Assembly (NCBI RefSeq): GCF_027947575.1
Contig: NZ_CP116256.1
Span: 2,852,001 to 2,916,000, forward strand
Reading direction: 5' to 3'
Length of the DNA: 64,000 bases
Origin: Streptomyces rubrogriseus
Lineage (GTDB): Bacteria; Actinomycetota; Actinomycetes; Streptomycetales; Streptomycetaceae
The position numbers and the translations under genes were made by a program. This document shows, in pieces, positions 1 to 9,476 of this stretch. The stretch's first letter is position 1; every line of letters begins with the position of its first letter. The notes below the pieces were generated by a model. The model searched no databases. It worked only from the letters and a program-made list of their open reading frames with translations, and was not told the origin of the DNA.

Positions 1-136
1 CGACAAGAAGTCGAAGCGGCCGGATCCACCGGAGCCGATGCGCCGGCCCGGGGCGGGGCCGCGGAAGAAGAAGGCCACGCTCACGAAGACGTCGGCAAAC
101 ACCCTGTTCGAGCTGCTGCAAGGGGGCGCCGCATAG
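1..136 (+). CDS. C-terminal end of a phage protein, possibly tail assembly chaperone (partial)
   Basis: The gene enters from the left edge in the frame that starts at base 2 and ends with TAG at 134-136. About 44 residues are visible. They are rich in Lys, Arg and Pro (PRKKKATLTK) and end in LFELLQGGAA. It stops 22 bases before the tape measure gene and lies on the same strand. In siphophages the gene just before the tape measure usually encodes a tail assembly chaperone, so that role is inferred from position only; nothing in the visible residues proves it. Confidence 0.5.
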   Translation, partial: DKKSKRPDPPEPMRRPGAGPRKKKATLTKTSANTLFELLQGGAA

Positions 137-158
137 GGGCGCTGGGAGGAGGCTCCTG

Positions 159-3100
159 GTGCCTGCCATCTCCGTTGGCTCCGTCGAAGTCGATGTTCTG
201 CCCAACGCGACTGGTATCACCCGGCGGATGCAGCGGGCCGTCTTGCCTGCCGCGAATGAGGTGGGCGAGGAAGTCGGCCGCGTCATGGGCCGGTACATCT
301 CCTCCGGGATCGCTGACGCGGTACGGGACGGCGTCCGGAACGGCGCCCGCGCCGCCCAACCGGCGGCCACCAGGGGCGGGCAGCAGGCGGGCGGCGCGTT
401 CGCCCGGTCTCTGAAGGCCCGGCTTGAGGCCGCGTTCCGCAGCATGCCCAAGTTGAACGTCGGCCTGAACGACACGGGCGTCGACGCGGACCTGGCCCGG
501 CTGCGGGCCAAGCTGGAATCCCTGGCCGGCAAGACCATCGGTATCGACATCGATGCAGAGACGGCCCGTGCCCAGGCTGCGGACATCGAGGAGCGGTTGC
601 GCCGGATCGGCGCCGCACACCCCAACGTCGCCGTGCGCGCGGACACTGCGGCGGCTATCGCCCAGCTGAAGCTGTTGCGGGAGCAGATCGACGAGGTCAG
701 CCGCGATCCGGCACACATTCGTGTGGAGACGGACGGCACTCTCGGCACGAAGCTGCGCGCCGCGGTACAGCAGGCTGAGGCGTCTCTCCCGAACGTCAAC
801 ATCGGCGCTGACACCACTCCGGCGCAGGTTGAGATCGCCCGGCTGCGTGCCCAGTTGACGTCGCTGCGGGACGCCAGGATCGGCATCGACATTGACGCTG
901 CGACGGCCATGTCGCGGCTGGAGGAGGTACAAGCCCGACTGCAGCGGCTGTCTGCGTCGGATGCCGACGTCGCTGTCCGTGTGGATGCTGGGGCTGCCGC
1001 AGCTCAGCTTGCCGCACTGCAGGTGCAGGTGAGCCGCCTGGATGGGCGCACGGCCCGCATCGACATCGACACGAGCTCGGCGGCATCGCGCATGCAGATG
1101 CTGATCACCGCGGCGGTCGCTCTGGGTCCGGCGCTGTTGCCGGTGCTGCCGGTGGCGGCGGCTGGTTTGGGTGCGATCGCGGCGGCGGCGACGGCTGCGG
1201 CGGTGGGTGTCGGTTCGATCGCTCTGGTGGCGGTGCCTGCGTTCATGCAGATGGGCAAGGTCATGCAGGCGCAGAAGGCCGCCCAGGATGCATCGACGCA
1301 GGCATCACTGCAGGGTGGCCAGGCCGCGTCGCAGGGCGCGCAGAAGGCGCTGCAGATGGCGGGCGCCCAGCAGTCGCTGGCGACGGCGCACCGCAACGCT
1401 GCCCGGCAGATCGCGCAGGCGGAACAGGGCGTGTCTGATGCGGTCCGTACCGCTGCGGAGGCCAACGAGCGGGCCGCCGACCAGGTCAAGCAGGCCAAGC
1501 AGTCGCTGGCGGACGCGGTGCAGCAGGCCGCGGACCGGCAGCGGCAGGCCGCCGAGCAGGTGGCGACAGCCGAGGAGTCCCTCGCGGACGCCCAGCGGGA
1601 CGCTGTCCGGGCTCAGGACGATTTGAGTCAGGCCCGCCGGGAGGCGGCGCAGGATCTCGCCGACATGGAGTCGCGGCTGGCGAACGCGAAACTGTCGGAG
1701 CGGGACGCGACACTGGCCGTGCAGGAGGCGGAGCAGAAACTCCGCGCCGTACAGGCCGCGGGCGCCAACGCCTCCGAGCTGGACCGACAGCGCGCCCAGC
1801 TCGCCTACGACCAGGCCGTGCAGCGGCTCAAGGACCAGACGGCCGAGACGAAGGATCTGGCTGCGGAGAAGCAGGCCGCGGACAAGGCCGGCGTGGACGG
1901 GTCGGAGCGGGTCCGGGATGCGCAGGAGCGGCTGCAGGACGCGGAGAAGCGGGTTGGCGACCAGCAGAAAGCGCTGACCAAGGCTCGCCAGGATGCGGCC
2001 CGGCAGCAGGTTCAGGCCCAGCGGGACATTGCCGAGGCGCAGAACGATGTGGCTGAGGCGCAGCGGAATGTGGCCCGCACTCAGGAAGACGGCGCGAGGT
2101 CTGTGGCCCGCGCCCAGGAGCAGCTCGTTTCGGCGCAGCAGTCGGCTGCGGATTCGATCGCATCAGCGCAGCGGCAGATCGCCTCCGCGTCGCAGTCTGC
2201 GGCCGGGGGCGTTGATCAGGCTGCCCTGGCGCAGCAGAAGTACCAGCAGGAGCTGGCGAAGCTGACTCCGGCCGCGAGGGAGACGTATGACGCTTTCCTG
2301 GGGTTGAAGAGCGCGTTCGGGGCCTGGTCCAAGAGCTTGCAGCCGGCTGTGATGCCGATCTTTACGCGGGCGATCAACGGGCTGAAGAACAGTCTTCCCG
2401 GGCTGACCCCGTTTGTGCTGGCTGCGGCGGACGCCATCGGCCGGCTGCAGGACCGGGCGTCGGCCGGGTTCAAGTCGCCGTGGTGGAAGGAGTTCAAGGC
2501 CGACCTGGAGAGCTCGGTGGGTCCGGCGATCGAGGGGCTCGGCATCTCCTTCGGCCGGATCTTCAAGGGGATGGCGGGGGCTATCCAAGCGTTCCTGCCG
2601 CACATCGATTCGATCTCTCAGCGGATGCAGGACATCACGGGCCGCTTCGCGAACTGGGGCACCGGCCTCAAGGGGTCGCCTGAGTTTGAGCGGTTCCTGG
2701 ACTACAGCGCGGACATGGGCCCTCGTCTGAGCGGTGCGCTGAGGGAGCTTGCCGGGGCAGTCCTGTCGATCGCTAAGGCGCTGGAGCCGGTTCAGGGGCT
2801 TGTGCTGGGCGCCGTGGAAAAGACGTCAGAGGGGATCGCCTGGCTGGCAGAGAAGGCTCCGTGGCTGGTGCAGACGATCTGGGGCATCACGGCGGCGTTC
2901 ACTGCCTGGAAGATCGCCATGTGGTTGTGGGCTGCGGCGATGAAGCTCGCCGCGATCGCCTACAAGCTGTTCGACGCAGCCCTGAAGATGTCCACCTTCG
3001 GATGGATCGTTACCGCGATCATCGGCATCGTCGCTGTGGTCATCCTGCTGTACACGAAATGCGAGTGGTTCCGGGACGCGGTCAAGGCCGTGTGGGCGGC

Positions 3101-4787
3101 GATCAAGACGGCGGCGCTCGGCCTGTGGGACTGGCTGAAGGGGCCGTTCGCCAGCTTCTGGACGAGTACGCTGCCGAACTTCTTCAAGTCCGGCTGGTCC
3201 AACATCAAGAACTGGGTGCTGTACCCGATCCGGGACTTCTTTACGAAGATCATCCCGGGGTGGGCGACCACACTGAAGAACAAGGCGGTCGGGGCGTGGA
3301 ACGGAACCCGTGACGGGCTGAACACCGCCTGGTCAAAGATCAAGTCGTGGGTGCTGTATCCGATCCGTGACTTCTTCACCAAGACCGTCCCGGGCTGGGG
3401 TACCTCCCTGAAAGACAAGATGATCGACGCTTTCGAGGCTGCGGCGTCGGGCATCAAGACCGCCTGGGACAAGGTCAAGAAGTACGCCAAGGAGCCCATC
3501 CAGTACGTGGTCGACGTCGTGTACAACAACGGCATCCGCGGCGTCTGGAACAAGATCGCATCCGCGTTCGGTGCGGACAAGTTGCCGTACTTCAAGTTCG
3601 CGTCCGGCGGCATCATGCCTGGCTACACGCCTGGCCGGGACGTCCACACCTTCTACTCCCCGACCGGTGGCGGCCTCGCCCTGTCCGGCGGCGAGGCCAT
3701 CATGCGGCCCGAGTTCACCAGGGCCGTGGGTGCCGGGTTCGTCAACACGATGAACTCGGTTGCCAAGTCCCGTGGCTCGCAGGGAGTGAAGGCCGCGCTC
3801 GCCCCGGTGTTCGGCGGGAACCCATCGACGCCGACGGACACGTCGCTGAAGTACGCCTCCGGCGGCACGTTCCCGATGCAGCGGTTCGCGGACGGAGGCG
3901 TGTTCGGGTGGATCAAGGACAAGGCGTCGGCGGCGCTCGGTGTCGGCTCCGCAGCCTGGAACAAGATCAAGGAGGGGGCGTCGTGGCTGGGTGACACCCT
4001 CGAGCGGTCGGCTCGGGCTGGCGTCAAGAACGTCGTCGACCCGCTGCTGAAGTCCTTCCCCGGCATGGACACCGGCTTCGGGAAGATGATCCGCAAGATC
4101 CCCGACAAGATCATCGACACGCTGTTCGGGTACGCCAAAGAGGCCGACAAGAAGGGCGGCAGCGGCATCGGCGGCCCCCGCATCGCCGCAGCACTCAAGT
4201 GGGCGAAGACCCAGAACGGCAAGCCCTACCAGTGGGCAGGCAACGGCAACCCCTCGTGGGACTGCTCCGGATTCATGTCGGCGATCGAGTCCGTCATCCG
4301 CGGGCAGCAGCCGCACCGCCGCTGGGCGACGATGGCGTTCTCCGGAAAGACGGCACCTCCCGGATGGGTCTACCACGGCAACAGCCCATTCAAGATCGGC
4401 ATCACCAATGCCGGTGTCGGCCACACCGCGGGCACCCTCGGCAAGACCAACGTCGAGAGCAGGGGCGGCGATGGCGTCATCGTCGGCAGCCGAGCCCGAA
4501 GCTACAAGGACTCGCTGTTCACCAGCTGGTACGGCTTCGAGCCCGGCAAGTACGACAACGGCGGCATGCTCCAGCCCGGCTTCAACCTCGCCTACAACGG
4601 GACGGGCAGGCCGGAGCCGGTGCTCACCGGGCGCCAGTTCAACGACGTCATCAGCGGTCGAGGCGGCCCGGACCTCAGCGACCTGTCGCTCAACGTCTAC
4701 GTGGGCAACGAGAAGATCCGCGACATCGCACGCGTGGAAGTCCTCGACTCGCAGCAGCAGCTCGTCCAAGTCATCAAGTCCAGCTGA
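159..4787 (+). CDS. Phage tail tape measure protein with NlpC/P60-like hydrolase domain
   Basis: A 1542-residue protein that sets tail length and probably helps DNA cross the cell wall. The GTG start follows a GGGAGGAGG ribosome site. The N-terminal third holds four repeats of about 57 residues (near 98, 156, 213 and 270). A hydrophobic stretch follows at about 313-363, then a long Ala/Gln/Arg/Asp-rich coiled coil (about 375-690) and a second hydrophobic region (about 906-965). Near 1017 and 1062 the segment WVLYPIRDFFTK occurs twice. The C-terminal part (about 1345-1460) resembles NlpC/P60 peptidases: Cys1369 lies in DCSGF and a candidate His1422 in GHTAG. Tape measure proteins with cell-wall hydrolase domains are known in actinobacteriophages. 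The tail role is secure; peptidase activity is inferred from motifs. Confidence 0.92.
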   Translation: MPAISVGSVEVDVLPNATGITRRMQRAVLPAANEVGEEVGRVMGRYISSGIADAVRDGVRNGARAAQPAATRGGQQAGGAFARSLKARLEAAFRSMPKLNVGLNDTGVDADLARLRAKLESLAGKTIGIDIDAETARAQAADIEERLRRIGAAHPNVAVRADTAAAIAQLKLLREQIDEVSRDPAHIRVETDGTLGTKLRAAVQQAEASLPNVNIGADTTPAQVEIARLRAQLTSLRDARIGIDIDAATAMSRLEEVQARLQRLSASDADVAVRVDAGAAAAQLAALQVQVSRLDGRTARIDIDTSSAASRMQMLITAAVALGPALLPVLPVAAAGLGAIAAAATAAAVGVGSIALVAVPAFMQMGKVMQAQKAAQDASTQASLQGGQAASQGAQKALQMAGAQQSLATAHRNAARQIAQAEQGVSDAVRTAAEANERAADQVKQAKQSLADAVQQAADRQRQAAEQVATAEESLADAQRDAVRAQDDLSQARREAAQDLADMESRLANAKLSERDATLAVQEAEQKLRAVQAAGANASELDRQRAQLAYDQAVQRLKDQTAETKDLAAEKQAADKAGVDGSERVRDAQERLQDAEKRVGDQQKALTKARQDAARQQVQAQRDIAEAQNDVAEAQRNVARTQEDGARSVARAQEQLVSAQQSAADSIASAQRQIASASQSAAGGVDQAALAQQKYQQELAKLTPAARETYDAFLGLKSAFGAWSKSLQPAVMPIFTRAINGLKNSLPGLTPFVLAAADAIGRLQDRASAGFKSPWWKEFKADLESSVGPAIEGLGISFGRIFKGMAGAIQAFLPHIDSISQRMQDITGRFANWGTGLKGSPEFERFLDYSADMGPRLSGALRELAGAVLSIAKALEPVQGLVLGAVEKTSEGIAWLAEKAPWLVQTIWGITAAFTAWKIAMWLWAAAMKLAAIAYKLFDAALKMSTFGWIVTAIIGIVAVVILLYTKCEWFRDAVKAVWAAIKTAALGLWDWLKGPFASFWTSTLPNFFKSGWSNIKNWVLYPIRDFFTKIIPGWATTLKNKAVGAWNGTRDGLNTAWSKIKSWVLYPIRDFFTKTVPGWGTSLKDKMIDAFEAAASGIKTAWDKVKKYAKEPIQYVVDVVYNNGIRGVWNKIASAFGADKLPYFKFASGGIMPGYTPGRDVHTFYSPTGGGLALSGGEAIMRPEFTRAVGAGFVNTMNSVAKSRGSQGVKAALAPVFGGNPSTPTDTSLKYASGGTFPMQRFADGGVFGWIKDKASAALGVGSAAWNKIKEGASWLGDTLERSARAGVKNVVDPLLKSFPGMDTGFGKMIRKIPDKIIDTLFGYAKEADKKGGSGIGGPRIAAALKWAKTQNGKPYQWAGNGNPSWDCSGFMSAIESVIRGQQPHRRWATMAFSGKTAPPGWVYHGNSPFKIGITNAGVGHTAGTLGKTNVESRGGDGVIVGSRARSYKDSLFTSWYGFEPGKYDNGGMLQPGFNLAYNGTGRPEPVLTGRQFNDVISGRGGPDLSDLSLNVYVGNEKIRDIARVEVLDSQQQLVQVIKSS

Positions 4788-4796
4788 GGAGGTCAC

Positions 4797-7025
4797 ATGG
4801 CGATCCCCGGAAACCTCCTCAGCCAGACCACGGAGAGCGTCGACCCGAACACTTCCGGGTGGACGACGCTGCTCAACGCGACGATCAGTAAGGGGGGAGG
4901 CGGCCGGAACGGCGACGGCTGCCTCCTCGTCAAATCGGTGGCGGCAGGCGAAACCCGGGCTCGCACTGTCTCCTCCTACCCGGTCACCGCCGGAACCACC
5001 TACCAGGCCTTCGCCGACGCCTCCGGCGCCACCGTCCCCGAACGCATCGGCATCCGCTGGCTCAACGCCACCGGAACCGAGATCAGCATCACCTGGTCGC
5101 TGGTCACCATGGCTGCCGCAGCAGCTTGGCATCGCATCAGCGTGGCCGGTACAGCACCGACCGGCACGGCCAAGGCGCAGGTCGTGCTGTCGACGATGAC
5201 GCCCGCCGCACCGAACGTCATCTCGTACTTCGAGAACGTCTACCTCGGCCTGCCGATCCGCACGACAGGCAATCTCTTCGGGTTCGGCACCGAGTCGACG
5301 GAGATCGACGCATCCGGGTGGACATCCGAGGTCAACGCGACGATCAGCCGGCAGGTGCCGGTCGTGTCCTGGTCGGTCGACTGGTACTGGGCGGGCGGAC
5401 ACACCCTCGCCGTCACTGCCGCCGCGGCAGGTAACGCTGCGGCGGTCGCCGTGGACCGTCCGACTGTCACCCCGGGCGTCGAATATCTGGCTTACGCCTA
5501 CCTGCAGCCGCCGACCCTGTCGTCGGTGGCGTGGCTCGAGTTGCGGTTCTACGACTCCAACGGCAACCAGATCCAGGTCACGCGGGCGACGCTCGCGCCG
5601 CCGGGTACCGGCTTCTACCGGCAGCTGCTGTCGGCGGTCGCACCGGCGTCGGCAGCCACCTGCGGGATCGCGGCCGGTTTGGACGGGGCTGCGGCAGGGC
5701 AGGTGCTGCGCCTGGAGACGGTCGTCGTCAAGTCTCTGGTCCCGCTCGTCACGGGCACCGTCCTTCCGTACTCAAGTAGTAGCTTCGAGCAGGGCACGGG
5801 CGGCTGGTCGGTGGCGTCGGGGCCTGCCACGCTGGCCCGGTCCACGCCGTGGGGTGCCGCCGCCTACTCCGGCAACTACTCGCTCACCGTCACGTCGGCG
5901 ACGGCGGCCACGTCGACGCTTCGATCGCCGCTCGCCCCGGTCGTGGAGGGCGTGAACTGGAGGGCGCAGATCATCGTCCGGCACTCTGCCGGATCGTGGA
6001 CGTCAGCGACGGTACGCGTCCGCTGGTACGACGCGGGCAGTGCCAGTCTGGGCACGAGCACGGGTGTCGCCTACGCGGTGCCGCCCGGCTCCTGGTATCT
6101 GCTGACGTCGGACGCGGTCGCCCCCGCAGGCGCCACGCAGGCGGCGGTCGAGGTTGTGGCCGTCGCCGCTTCTACGGCGTCGGTGCTGTGGGTGGACGGG
6201 GTCGCCCTGTGGCAGGTGCTGCCCCTGACCGCCGTGGAAGCCGTCTCGGCCGACGGATACGTGCAGGTGACGCTGCGGGAACTGCCCGCCGACTATCTGG
6301 TCAGCCTGTACCGGATCACCCCCGACGGGGCGCGCACCCTTGTGCGGGGCCCGGACGGGCTGATCAACCAGCAGCCGGTCACGAGTGACGTCATGGTGCT
6401 GGAGGACCACGAGGCGCCGCTCGGCGTCGACGTGTCCTACCGTGTCGAGCTGTACAGCAGCCCCGGAGTGCTCGCCTCCACCCGCTCCTCGGACCCGGTA
6501 CTGCTGATCCACGCCGACATCAACGTGGCCTGGCTGAAGGATCCCGGGAATCCGCAGCGGAACGTGCGGGTGCTGGTGCAGAAGGCGCCGGAGTGGGAGC
6601 GGCCCATCGAGCAGGCCACGCACGTGATCCGCGGACGCCGCAACAAGGTCATCCTGTCCGGCAGGCGGCAGGGCCTGGAGGGCGACCTCGCCATCTGGAC
6701 CCGCACCGATGCCGAACGGCAGGCGCTCCACCTGCTCCTCGACTCCGGCAACACCCTGCTGTGGCAGGCCGCACCCGGCATGGGCGTCACCGACATGTAC
6801 GTGTCTGTCGCCAACATCAGCGAAGGCCGGGTCACGCACCTTGCCCAGGAGCAGTGGCGGACGTGGACGCTGCCGCTCACCGAGCAGGACATGCCGGTCA
6901 CGGTCGGCGTGAACGGGGCAGCTGGCCGCACTTGGCAGGACGTGCTCACCGAGTTCTCGACCTGGGCGGACCTTCTCGACGTGTACGGCACGTGGGAGGC
7001 CGTGTGGCTCGACCAGCGGGGGTGA
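4797..7025 (+). CDS. Distal tail / minor tail protein with carbohydrate-binding-like domains
   Basis: A 742-residue protein directly after the tape measure gene, with ribosome site GAGGAGG 5 bases before the ATG. Three jelly-roll-like segments can be seen. The first two begin alike (NLLSQTTESVDPNTSGW near residue 5, NLFGFGTESTEIDASGW near 158) and a third starts near 328 (SSFEQGTGGWSV). This pattern is typical of carbohydrate-binding modules. The last 240 residues (NVRVLVQKAPEW, GRRQGLEGDLAIWTR, LLLDSGNTLLWQ) read like a distal-tail adaptor core. The likely role is tail-tip assembly plus binding of cell-surface sugars. The domain assignment is by pattern; an exact family is not claimed. Confidence 0.8.
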   Translation: MAIPGNLLSQTTESVDPNTSGWTTLLNATISKGGGGRNGDGCLLVKSVAAGETRARTVSSYPVTAGTTYQAFADASGATVPERIGIRWLNATGTEISITWSLVTMAAAAAWHRISVAGTAPTGTAKAQVVLSTMTPAAPNVISYFENVYLGLPIRTTGNLFGFGTESTEIDASGWTSEVNATISRQVPVVSWSVDWYWAGGHTLAVTAAAAGNAAAVAVDRPTVTPGVEYLAYAYLQPPTLSSVAWLELRFYDSNGNQIQVTRATLAPPGTGFYRQLLSAVAPASAATCGIAAGLDGAAAGQVLRLETVVVKSLVPLVTGTVLPYSSSSFEQGTGGWSVASGPATLARSTPWGAAAYSGNYSLTVTSATAATSTLRSPLAPVVEGVNWRAQIIVRHSAGSWTSATVRVRWYDAGSASLGTSTGVAYAVPPGSWYLLTSDAVAPAGATQAAVEVVAVAASTASVLWVDGVALWQVLPLTAVEAVSADGYVQVTLRELPADYLVSLYRITPDGARTLVRGPDGLINQQPVTSDVMVLEDHEAPLGVDVSYRVELYSSPGVLASTRSSDPVLLIHADINVAWLKDPGNPQRNVRVLVQKAPEWERPIEQATHVIRGRRNKVILSGRRQGLEGDLAIWTRTDAERQALHLLLDSGNTLLWQAAPGMGVTDMYVSVANISEGRVTHLAQEQWRTWTLPLTEQDMPVTVGVNGAAGRTWQDVLTEFSTWADLLDVYGTWEAVWLDQRG

Positions 7026-7028
7026 CCG

Positions 7029-8120
7029 ATGTATCCCGTCTCTGACCGGTTCCTCGCCCGGCTCGCCGAATCCCACCGTGTCGCCACCGAAGTGACGCTG
7101 TTCCTCACGGACGGCAGCGTCGTCGACTTGGAGCACACGGGCGGCAGCGTCACCGTTGACCGCGGGCAGGCGATCCGCCGCACCTGCACCGTCACCGTGC
7201 CCGACCCGGCCCTGATCCCGCGAACCCCGTCGGATCAGCTAGCCACCTACGGCGCCCGACTGCGGGTGGCCCGCGGAGTCGAGTACGGGGACGGCAGCCA
7301 AGAGCTGGTGCCGGTCGGCGTGTTCCGACTCGACAGCGTCGAAGGAGACGTCAGCGAAGGCCCGGTCAGTCTCCAGGGCAAAGACCTGTCCGCGTGCATC
7401 GCCGACGACAAGTTCACGACGCCGTGGACAGCCTCCGGCACCGTACTCGGCGCCATCACCGCCCTGGTACAGCGGTCCCTGCCAGACGCCGAAATCATCG
7501 CGGCGATCTCTGATGCGGCGATCGGGCGGCGGGTCTTCGACGTTGAAGGCGATCCGTGGGCGGCCTGCCAGGAGATCGCCGCAGCAGCAGGCGCCGAGGT
7601 GTACGCCACCGCCGACGGCCAGTTCACCGTCGCCATCCTCCCCGACCTGCTCACCACCATCCCAGCCTGGGAGATCGCAGCCGAAGAGGGCGGCACCTAC
7701 ATCACCGCCTCCCGCGGCATGGCCTCCGACCGCGTCCACAACGGCGTCCTGGCCCGCGGCGAAAACACCAGCGAGAACATTCCGCCGGTGTCGGCGCTGA
7801 TCACCGACGACGATCCGGGCAGCCCCACCTACTGGGGCGGCCCGTTCGGACGCAGGCCGATGTTCTACAGCTCGTCGACGCTTACCACGACCGGCGCCTG
7901 CCAGGCCGCGGCACGCCTGAAGCTGGCCGCCGCCAGAGCCCCGAACGCCACCGGCGACATTTCCTCCCTGCCGAACCCGGCGCTGGAGCCGGGCGATGTG
8001 CTGCGGATCGTGCACCCGGACGGCAGCCGCGAACTCCACCAGGCGGCCTCGTTCACGGTGCCCCTCGACGAGGGCGGCGACTTTCCGATCTCTACCATCT
8101 CCGCGAAGGAAGACTCGTGA
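7029..8120 (+). CDS. DUF5047 domain minor tail protein
   Basis: A 363-residue protein starting 3 bases after the previous stop. The N-terminus (RFLARLAESHRVATEV, then VTVDRGQAIRRTCTVTVPD) matches what I recall of the DUF5047 family, which is found in Streptomyces and other actinobacterial phages in the tail-tip region. The middle carries a repeated beta-rich pattern, and the C-terminus (SLPNPALEPGDVLRIVHPDG) is typical of baseplate hub proteins that clamp the tail tip. It sits in an unbroken run of tail genes. A structural role in the tail tip or baseplate is likely; the exact place is not known from sequence. Confidence 0.8.
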   Translation: MYPVSDRFLARLAESHRVATEVTLFLTDGSVVDLEHTGGSVTVDRGQAIRRTCTVTVPDPALIPRTPSDQLATYGARLRVARGVEYGDGSQELVPVGVFRLDSVEGDVSEGPVSLQGKDLSACIADDKFTTPWTASGTVLGAITALVQRSLPDAEIIAAISDAAIGRRVFDVEGDPWAACQEIAAAAGAEVYATADGQFTVAILPDLLTTIPAWEIAAEEGGTYITASRGMASDRVHNGVLARGENTSENIPPVSALITDDDPGSPTYWGGPFGRRPMFYSSSTLTTTGACQAAARLKLAAARAPNATGDISSLPNPALEPGDVLRIVHPDGSRELHQAASFTVPLDEGGDFPISTISAKEDS

Positions 8121-8716
8121 GCGTGCACCGCGACCTCGCGTGGGCGCTGAAACAGCAGGCCCAGCGGGTGGGGGAGCAGGCCCCGTCCGTGCGCGGCGCC
8201 GACTGGCGGCAGGCCGTCGTGACCGCAGTCGGCACGGACGGCACGGTCGCGGCCGACGAGATCCCCGCGATCCGCTGCCTGCAGTCCTACCTCGCACCTG
8301 CTGTCGGCGACGTCATCGTCATCTCCCAGTCCTCGATGGGGAACTGGCTGGCGCACGGCCGCCTCACTTCGACCACCCCGGCCTGGACGACGCTGCCACT
8401 CGCCGGTGGCTGGACCGCGAACGCCTCCTACTACGCGCCCGCCTACCGGCTGTGGGGTGACGGTACTGCCAGCCTGTGCGGCCTCGCGCAGATGTCGGGG
8501 ACGCTCACCTCCGGTACGACCGTTGCGACGCTGCCGCTGGAGGCCCAGCCGGCGGCTGGCGTGAGGGCCGCCGTGCAGGTCGCGATCGGCTACTTCGGCG
8601 CGATGACGATCTCCACCAACGGCGCGATCCAGCTCGGGGACTTCAGCGGGACCCTCCCCACCACCGGCAACAAATACGCGGAGTACGACGTGTTTGGCCG
8701 CTACCGGCTCAAGTAG
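8117..8716 (+). CDS. Phage minor tail protein
   Basis: A 199-residue protein. Its GTG start overlaps the stop of the DUF5047 gene in GTGA, so translation is probably coupled. The N-terminus is helical (RDLAWALKQQAQRVGEQ). It is followed by a small OB-like or beta segment (VGDVIVISQSSMGNWLAHGRL) and a beta-rich, Gly/Thr-rich C-terminus of the type seen in tail-fibre or tail-spike tips. Such proteins commonly link the hub to receptor-binding fibres. No catalytic motif is seen. The assignment rests on position and composition. Confidence 0.7.
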   Translation: MSVHRDLAWALKQQAQRVGEQAPSVRGADWRQAVVTAVGTDGTVAADEIPAIRCLQSYLAPAVGDVIVISQSSMGNWLAHGRLTSTTPAWTTLPLAGGWTANASYYAPAYRLWGDGTASLCGLAQMSGTLTSGTTVATLPLEAQPAAGVRAAVQVAIGYFGAMTISTNGAIQLGDFSGTLPTTGNKYAEYDVFGRYRLK

Positions 8717-8729
8717 AAAGGGGGCGCTT

Positions 8730-9413
8730 GTGCCCACCACGGATCGATACGGGCAGGGTGTACAGATCGCGTCCCTGGCCGACGCGCCGAACGCTGAGAC
8801 TCTCGCCAGCAACATCGCCAACGCGATCGTCGAACGGTCGGCGATGCGCTTCGCGTCGGCGTCGGCCCGCAACGCCACCCTGACGGCGCCGGTTGCGGGC
8901 ATGCAGGCGTGGCTGAACGACACGAAGCAGCTCACCGTCTACGACGGCACCCAGTGGCTGATCGCCGTAACCGCTACGGCGGGCATGCAGTCGTGGACAC
9001 CGACCTGGTCCACGGACACCGGCCAGCACCTGCCGATCTTCGGAAACGCGGACGTGCGCTGCAAGTTCATGCAGCTCGGACCCGCAGTCTTCTTCAACAT
9101 GTGGGTCGAGTTCGGCTCCACCACGAACTTCGGGGCCGGCGTGACGACGGGCGACAACTGGAGGTTCTCCCTCCCCAAGACCCCGAACGTCACCTCCATC
9201 ACCGTGGGCACCTGCCACCTGTTCGTCGGGTCGCTCACCCGGGCCGTGTCCGGGCCGGCCCTCATCAACTCGGCTGGCTTCCTGAACTTGTACATCGGTT
9301 CTGGCCCGTCTAACGGCAACGTCGCCAACGGCGGCGTCGTCGACTCCCTGTCGCCGTTCACGTGGGGATCAGGCGACCGCCTGTCCGTCGTCGGCCAGTA
9401 CGAAGCCGTCTAA
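8730..9413 (+). CDS. Phage tail fibre / receptor-binding-like protein
   Basis: A 227-residue protein; GTG at 8730 follows AAAGGGGG, which is the best ribosome site, and an upstream in-frame ATG at 8694 would overlap the previous gene. The N-terminal 75 residues contain a motif common in actinophage fibres (LAAMQAW-like: APVAGMQAWLNDTKQLTVYDGTQW is split here as GMQAWLNDTKQL then VYDGTQW), which attaches a variable beta-rich tip. The C-terminal 150 residues are beta-rich (FFNMWVEFGSTTNFGAG, LSVVGQYEAV). It is the last tail gene before the lysis module. Receptor binding is inferred. Confidence 0.7.
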   Translation: MPTTDRYGQGVQIASLADAPNAETLASNIANAIVERSAMRFASASARNATLTAPVAGMQAWLNDTKQLTVYDGTQWLIAVTATAGMQSWTPTWSTDTGQHLPIFGNADVRCKFMQLGPAVFFNMWVEFGSTTNFGAGVTTGDNWRFSLPKTPNVTSITVGTCHLFVGSLTRAVSGPALINSAGFLNLYIGSGPSNGNVANGGVVDSLSPFTWGSGDRLSVVGQYEAV

Positions 9414-9476
9414 CCCGCCTCACTACCCGTCGCCCCGCCTGGTTTGGCCGGGGCGTTCCGCATCTCTGGAGGCCTG

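Noticed and set aside
3333..5402. A 689-codon open frame on the minus strand across the tail genes
   Set aside because: It lies opposite real tail genes, is Asp/Gly/Val/Arg-rich without any family motif, and is the usual mirror of GC-rich coding DNA.
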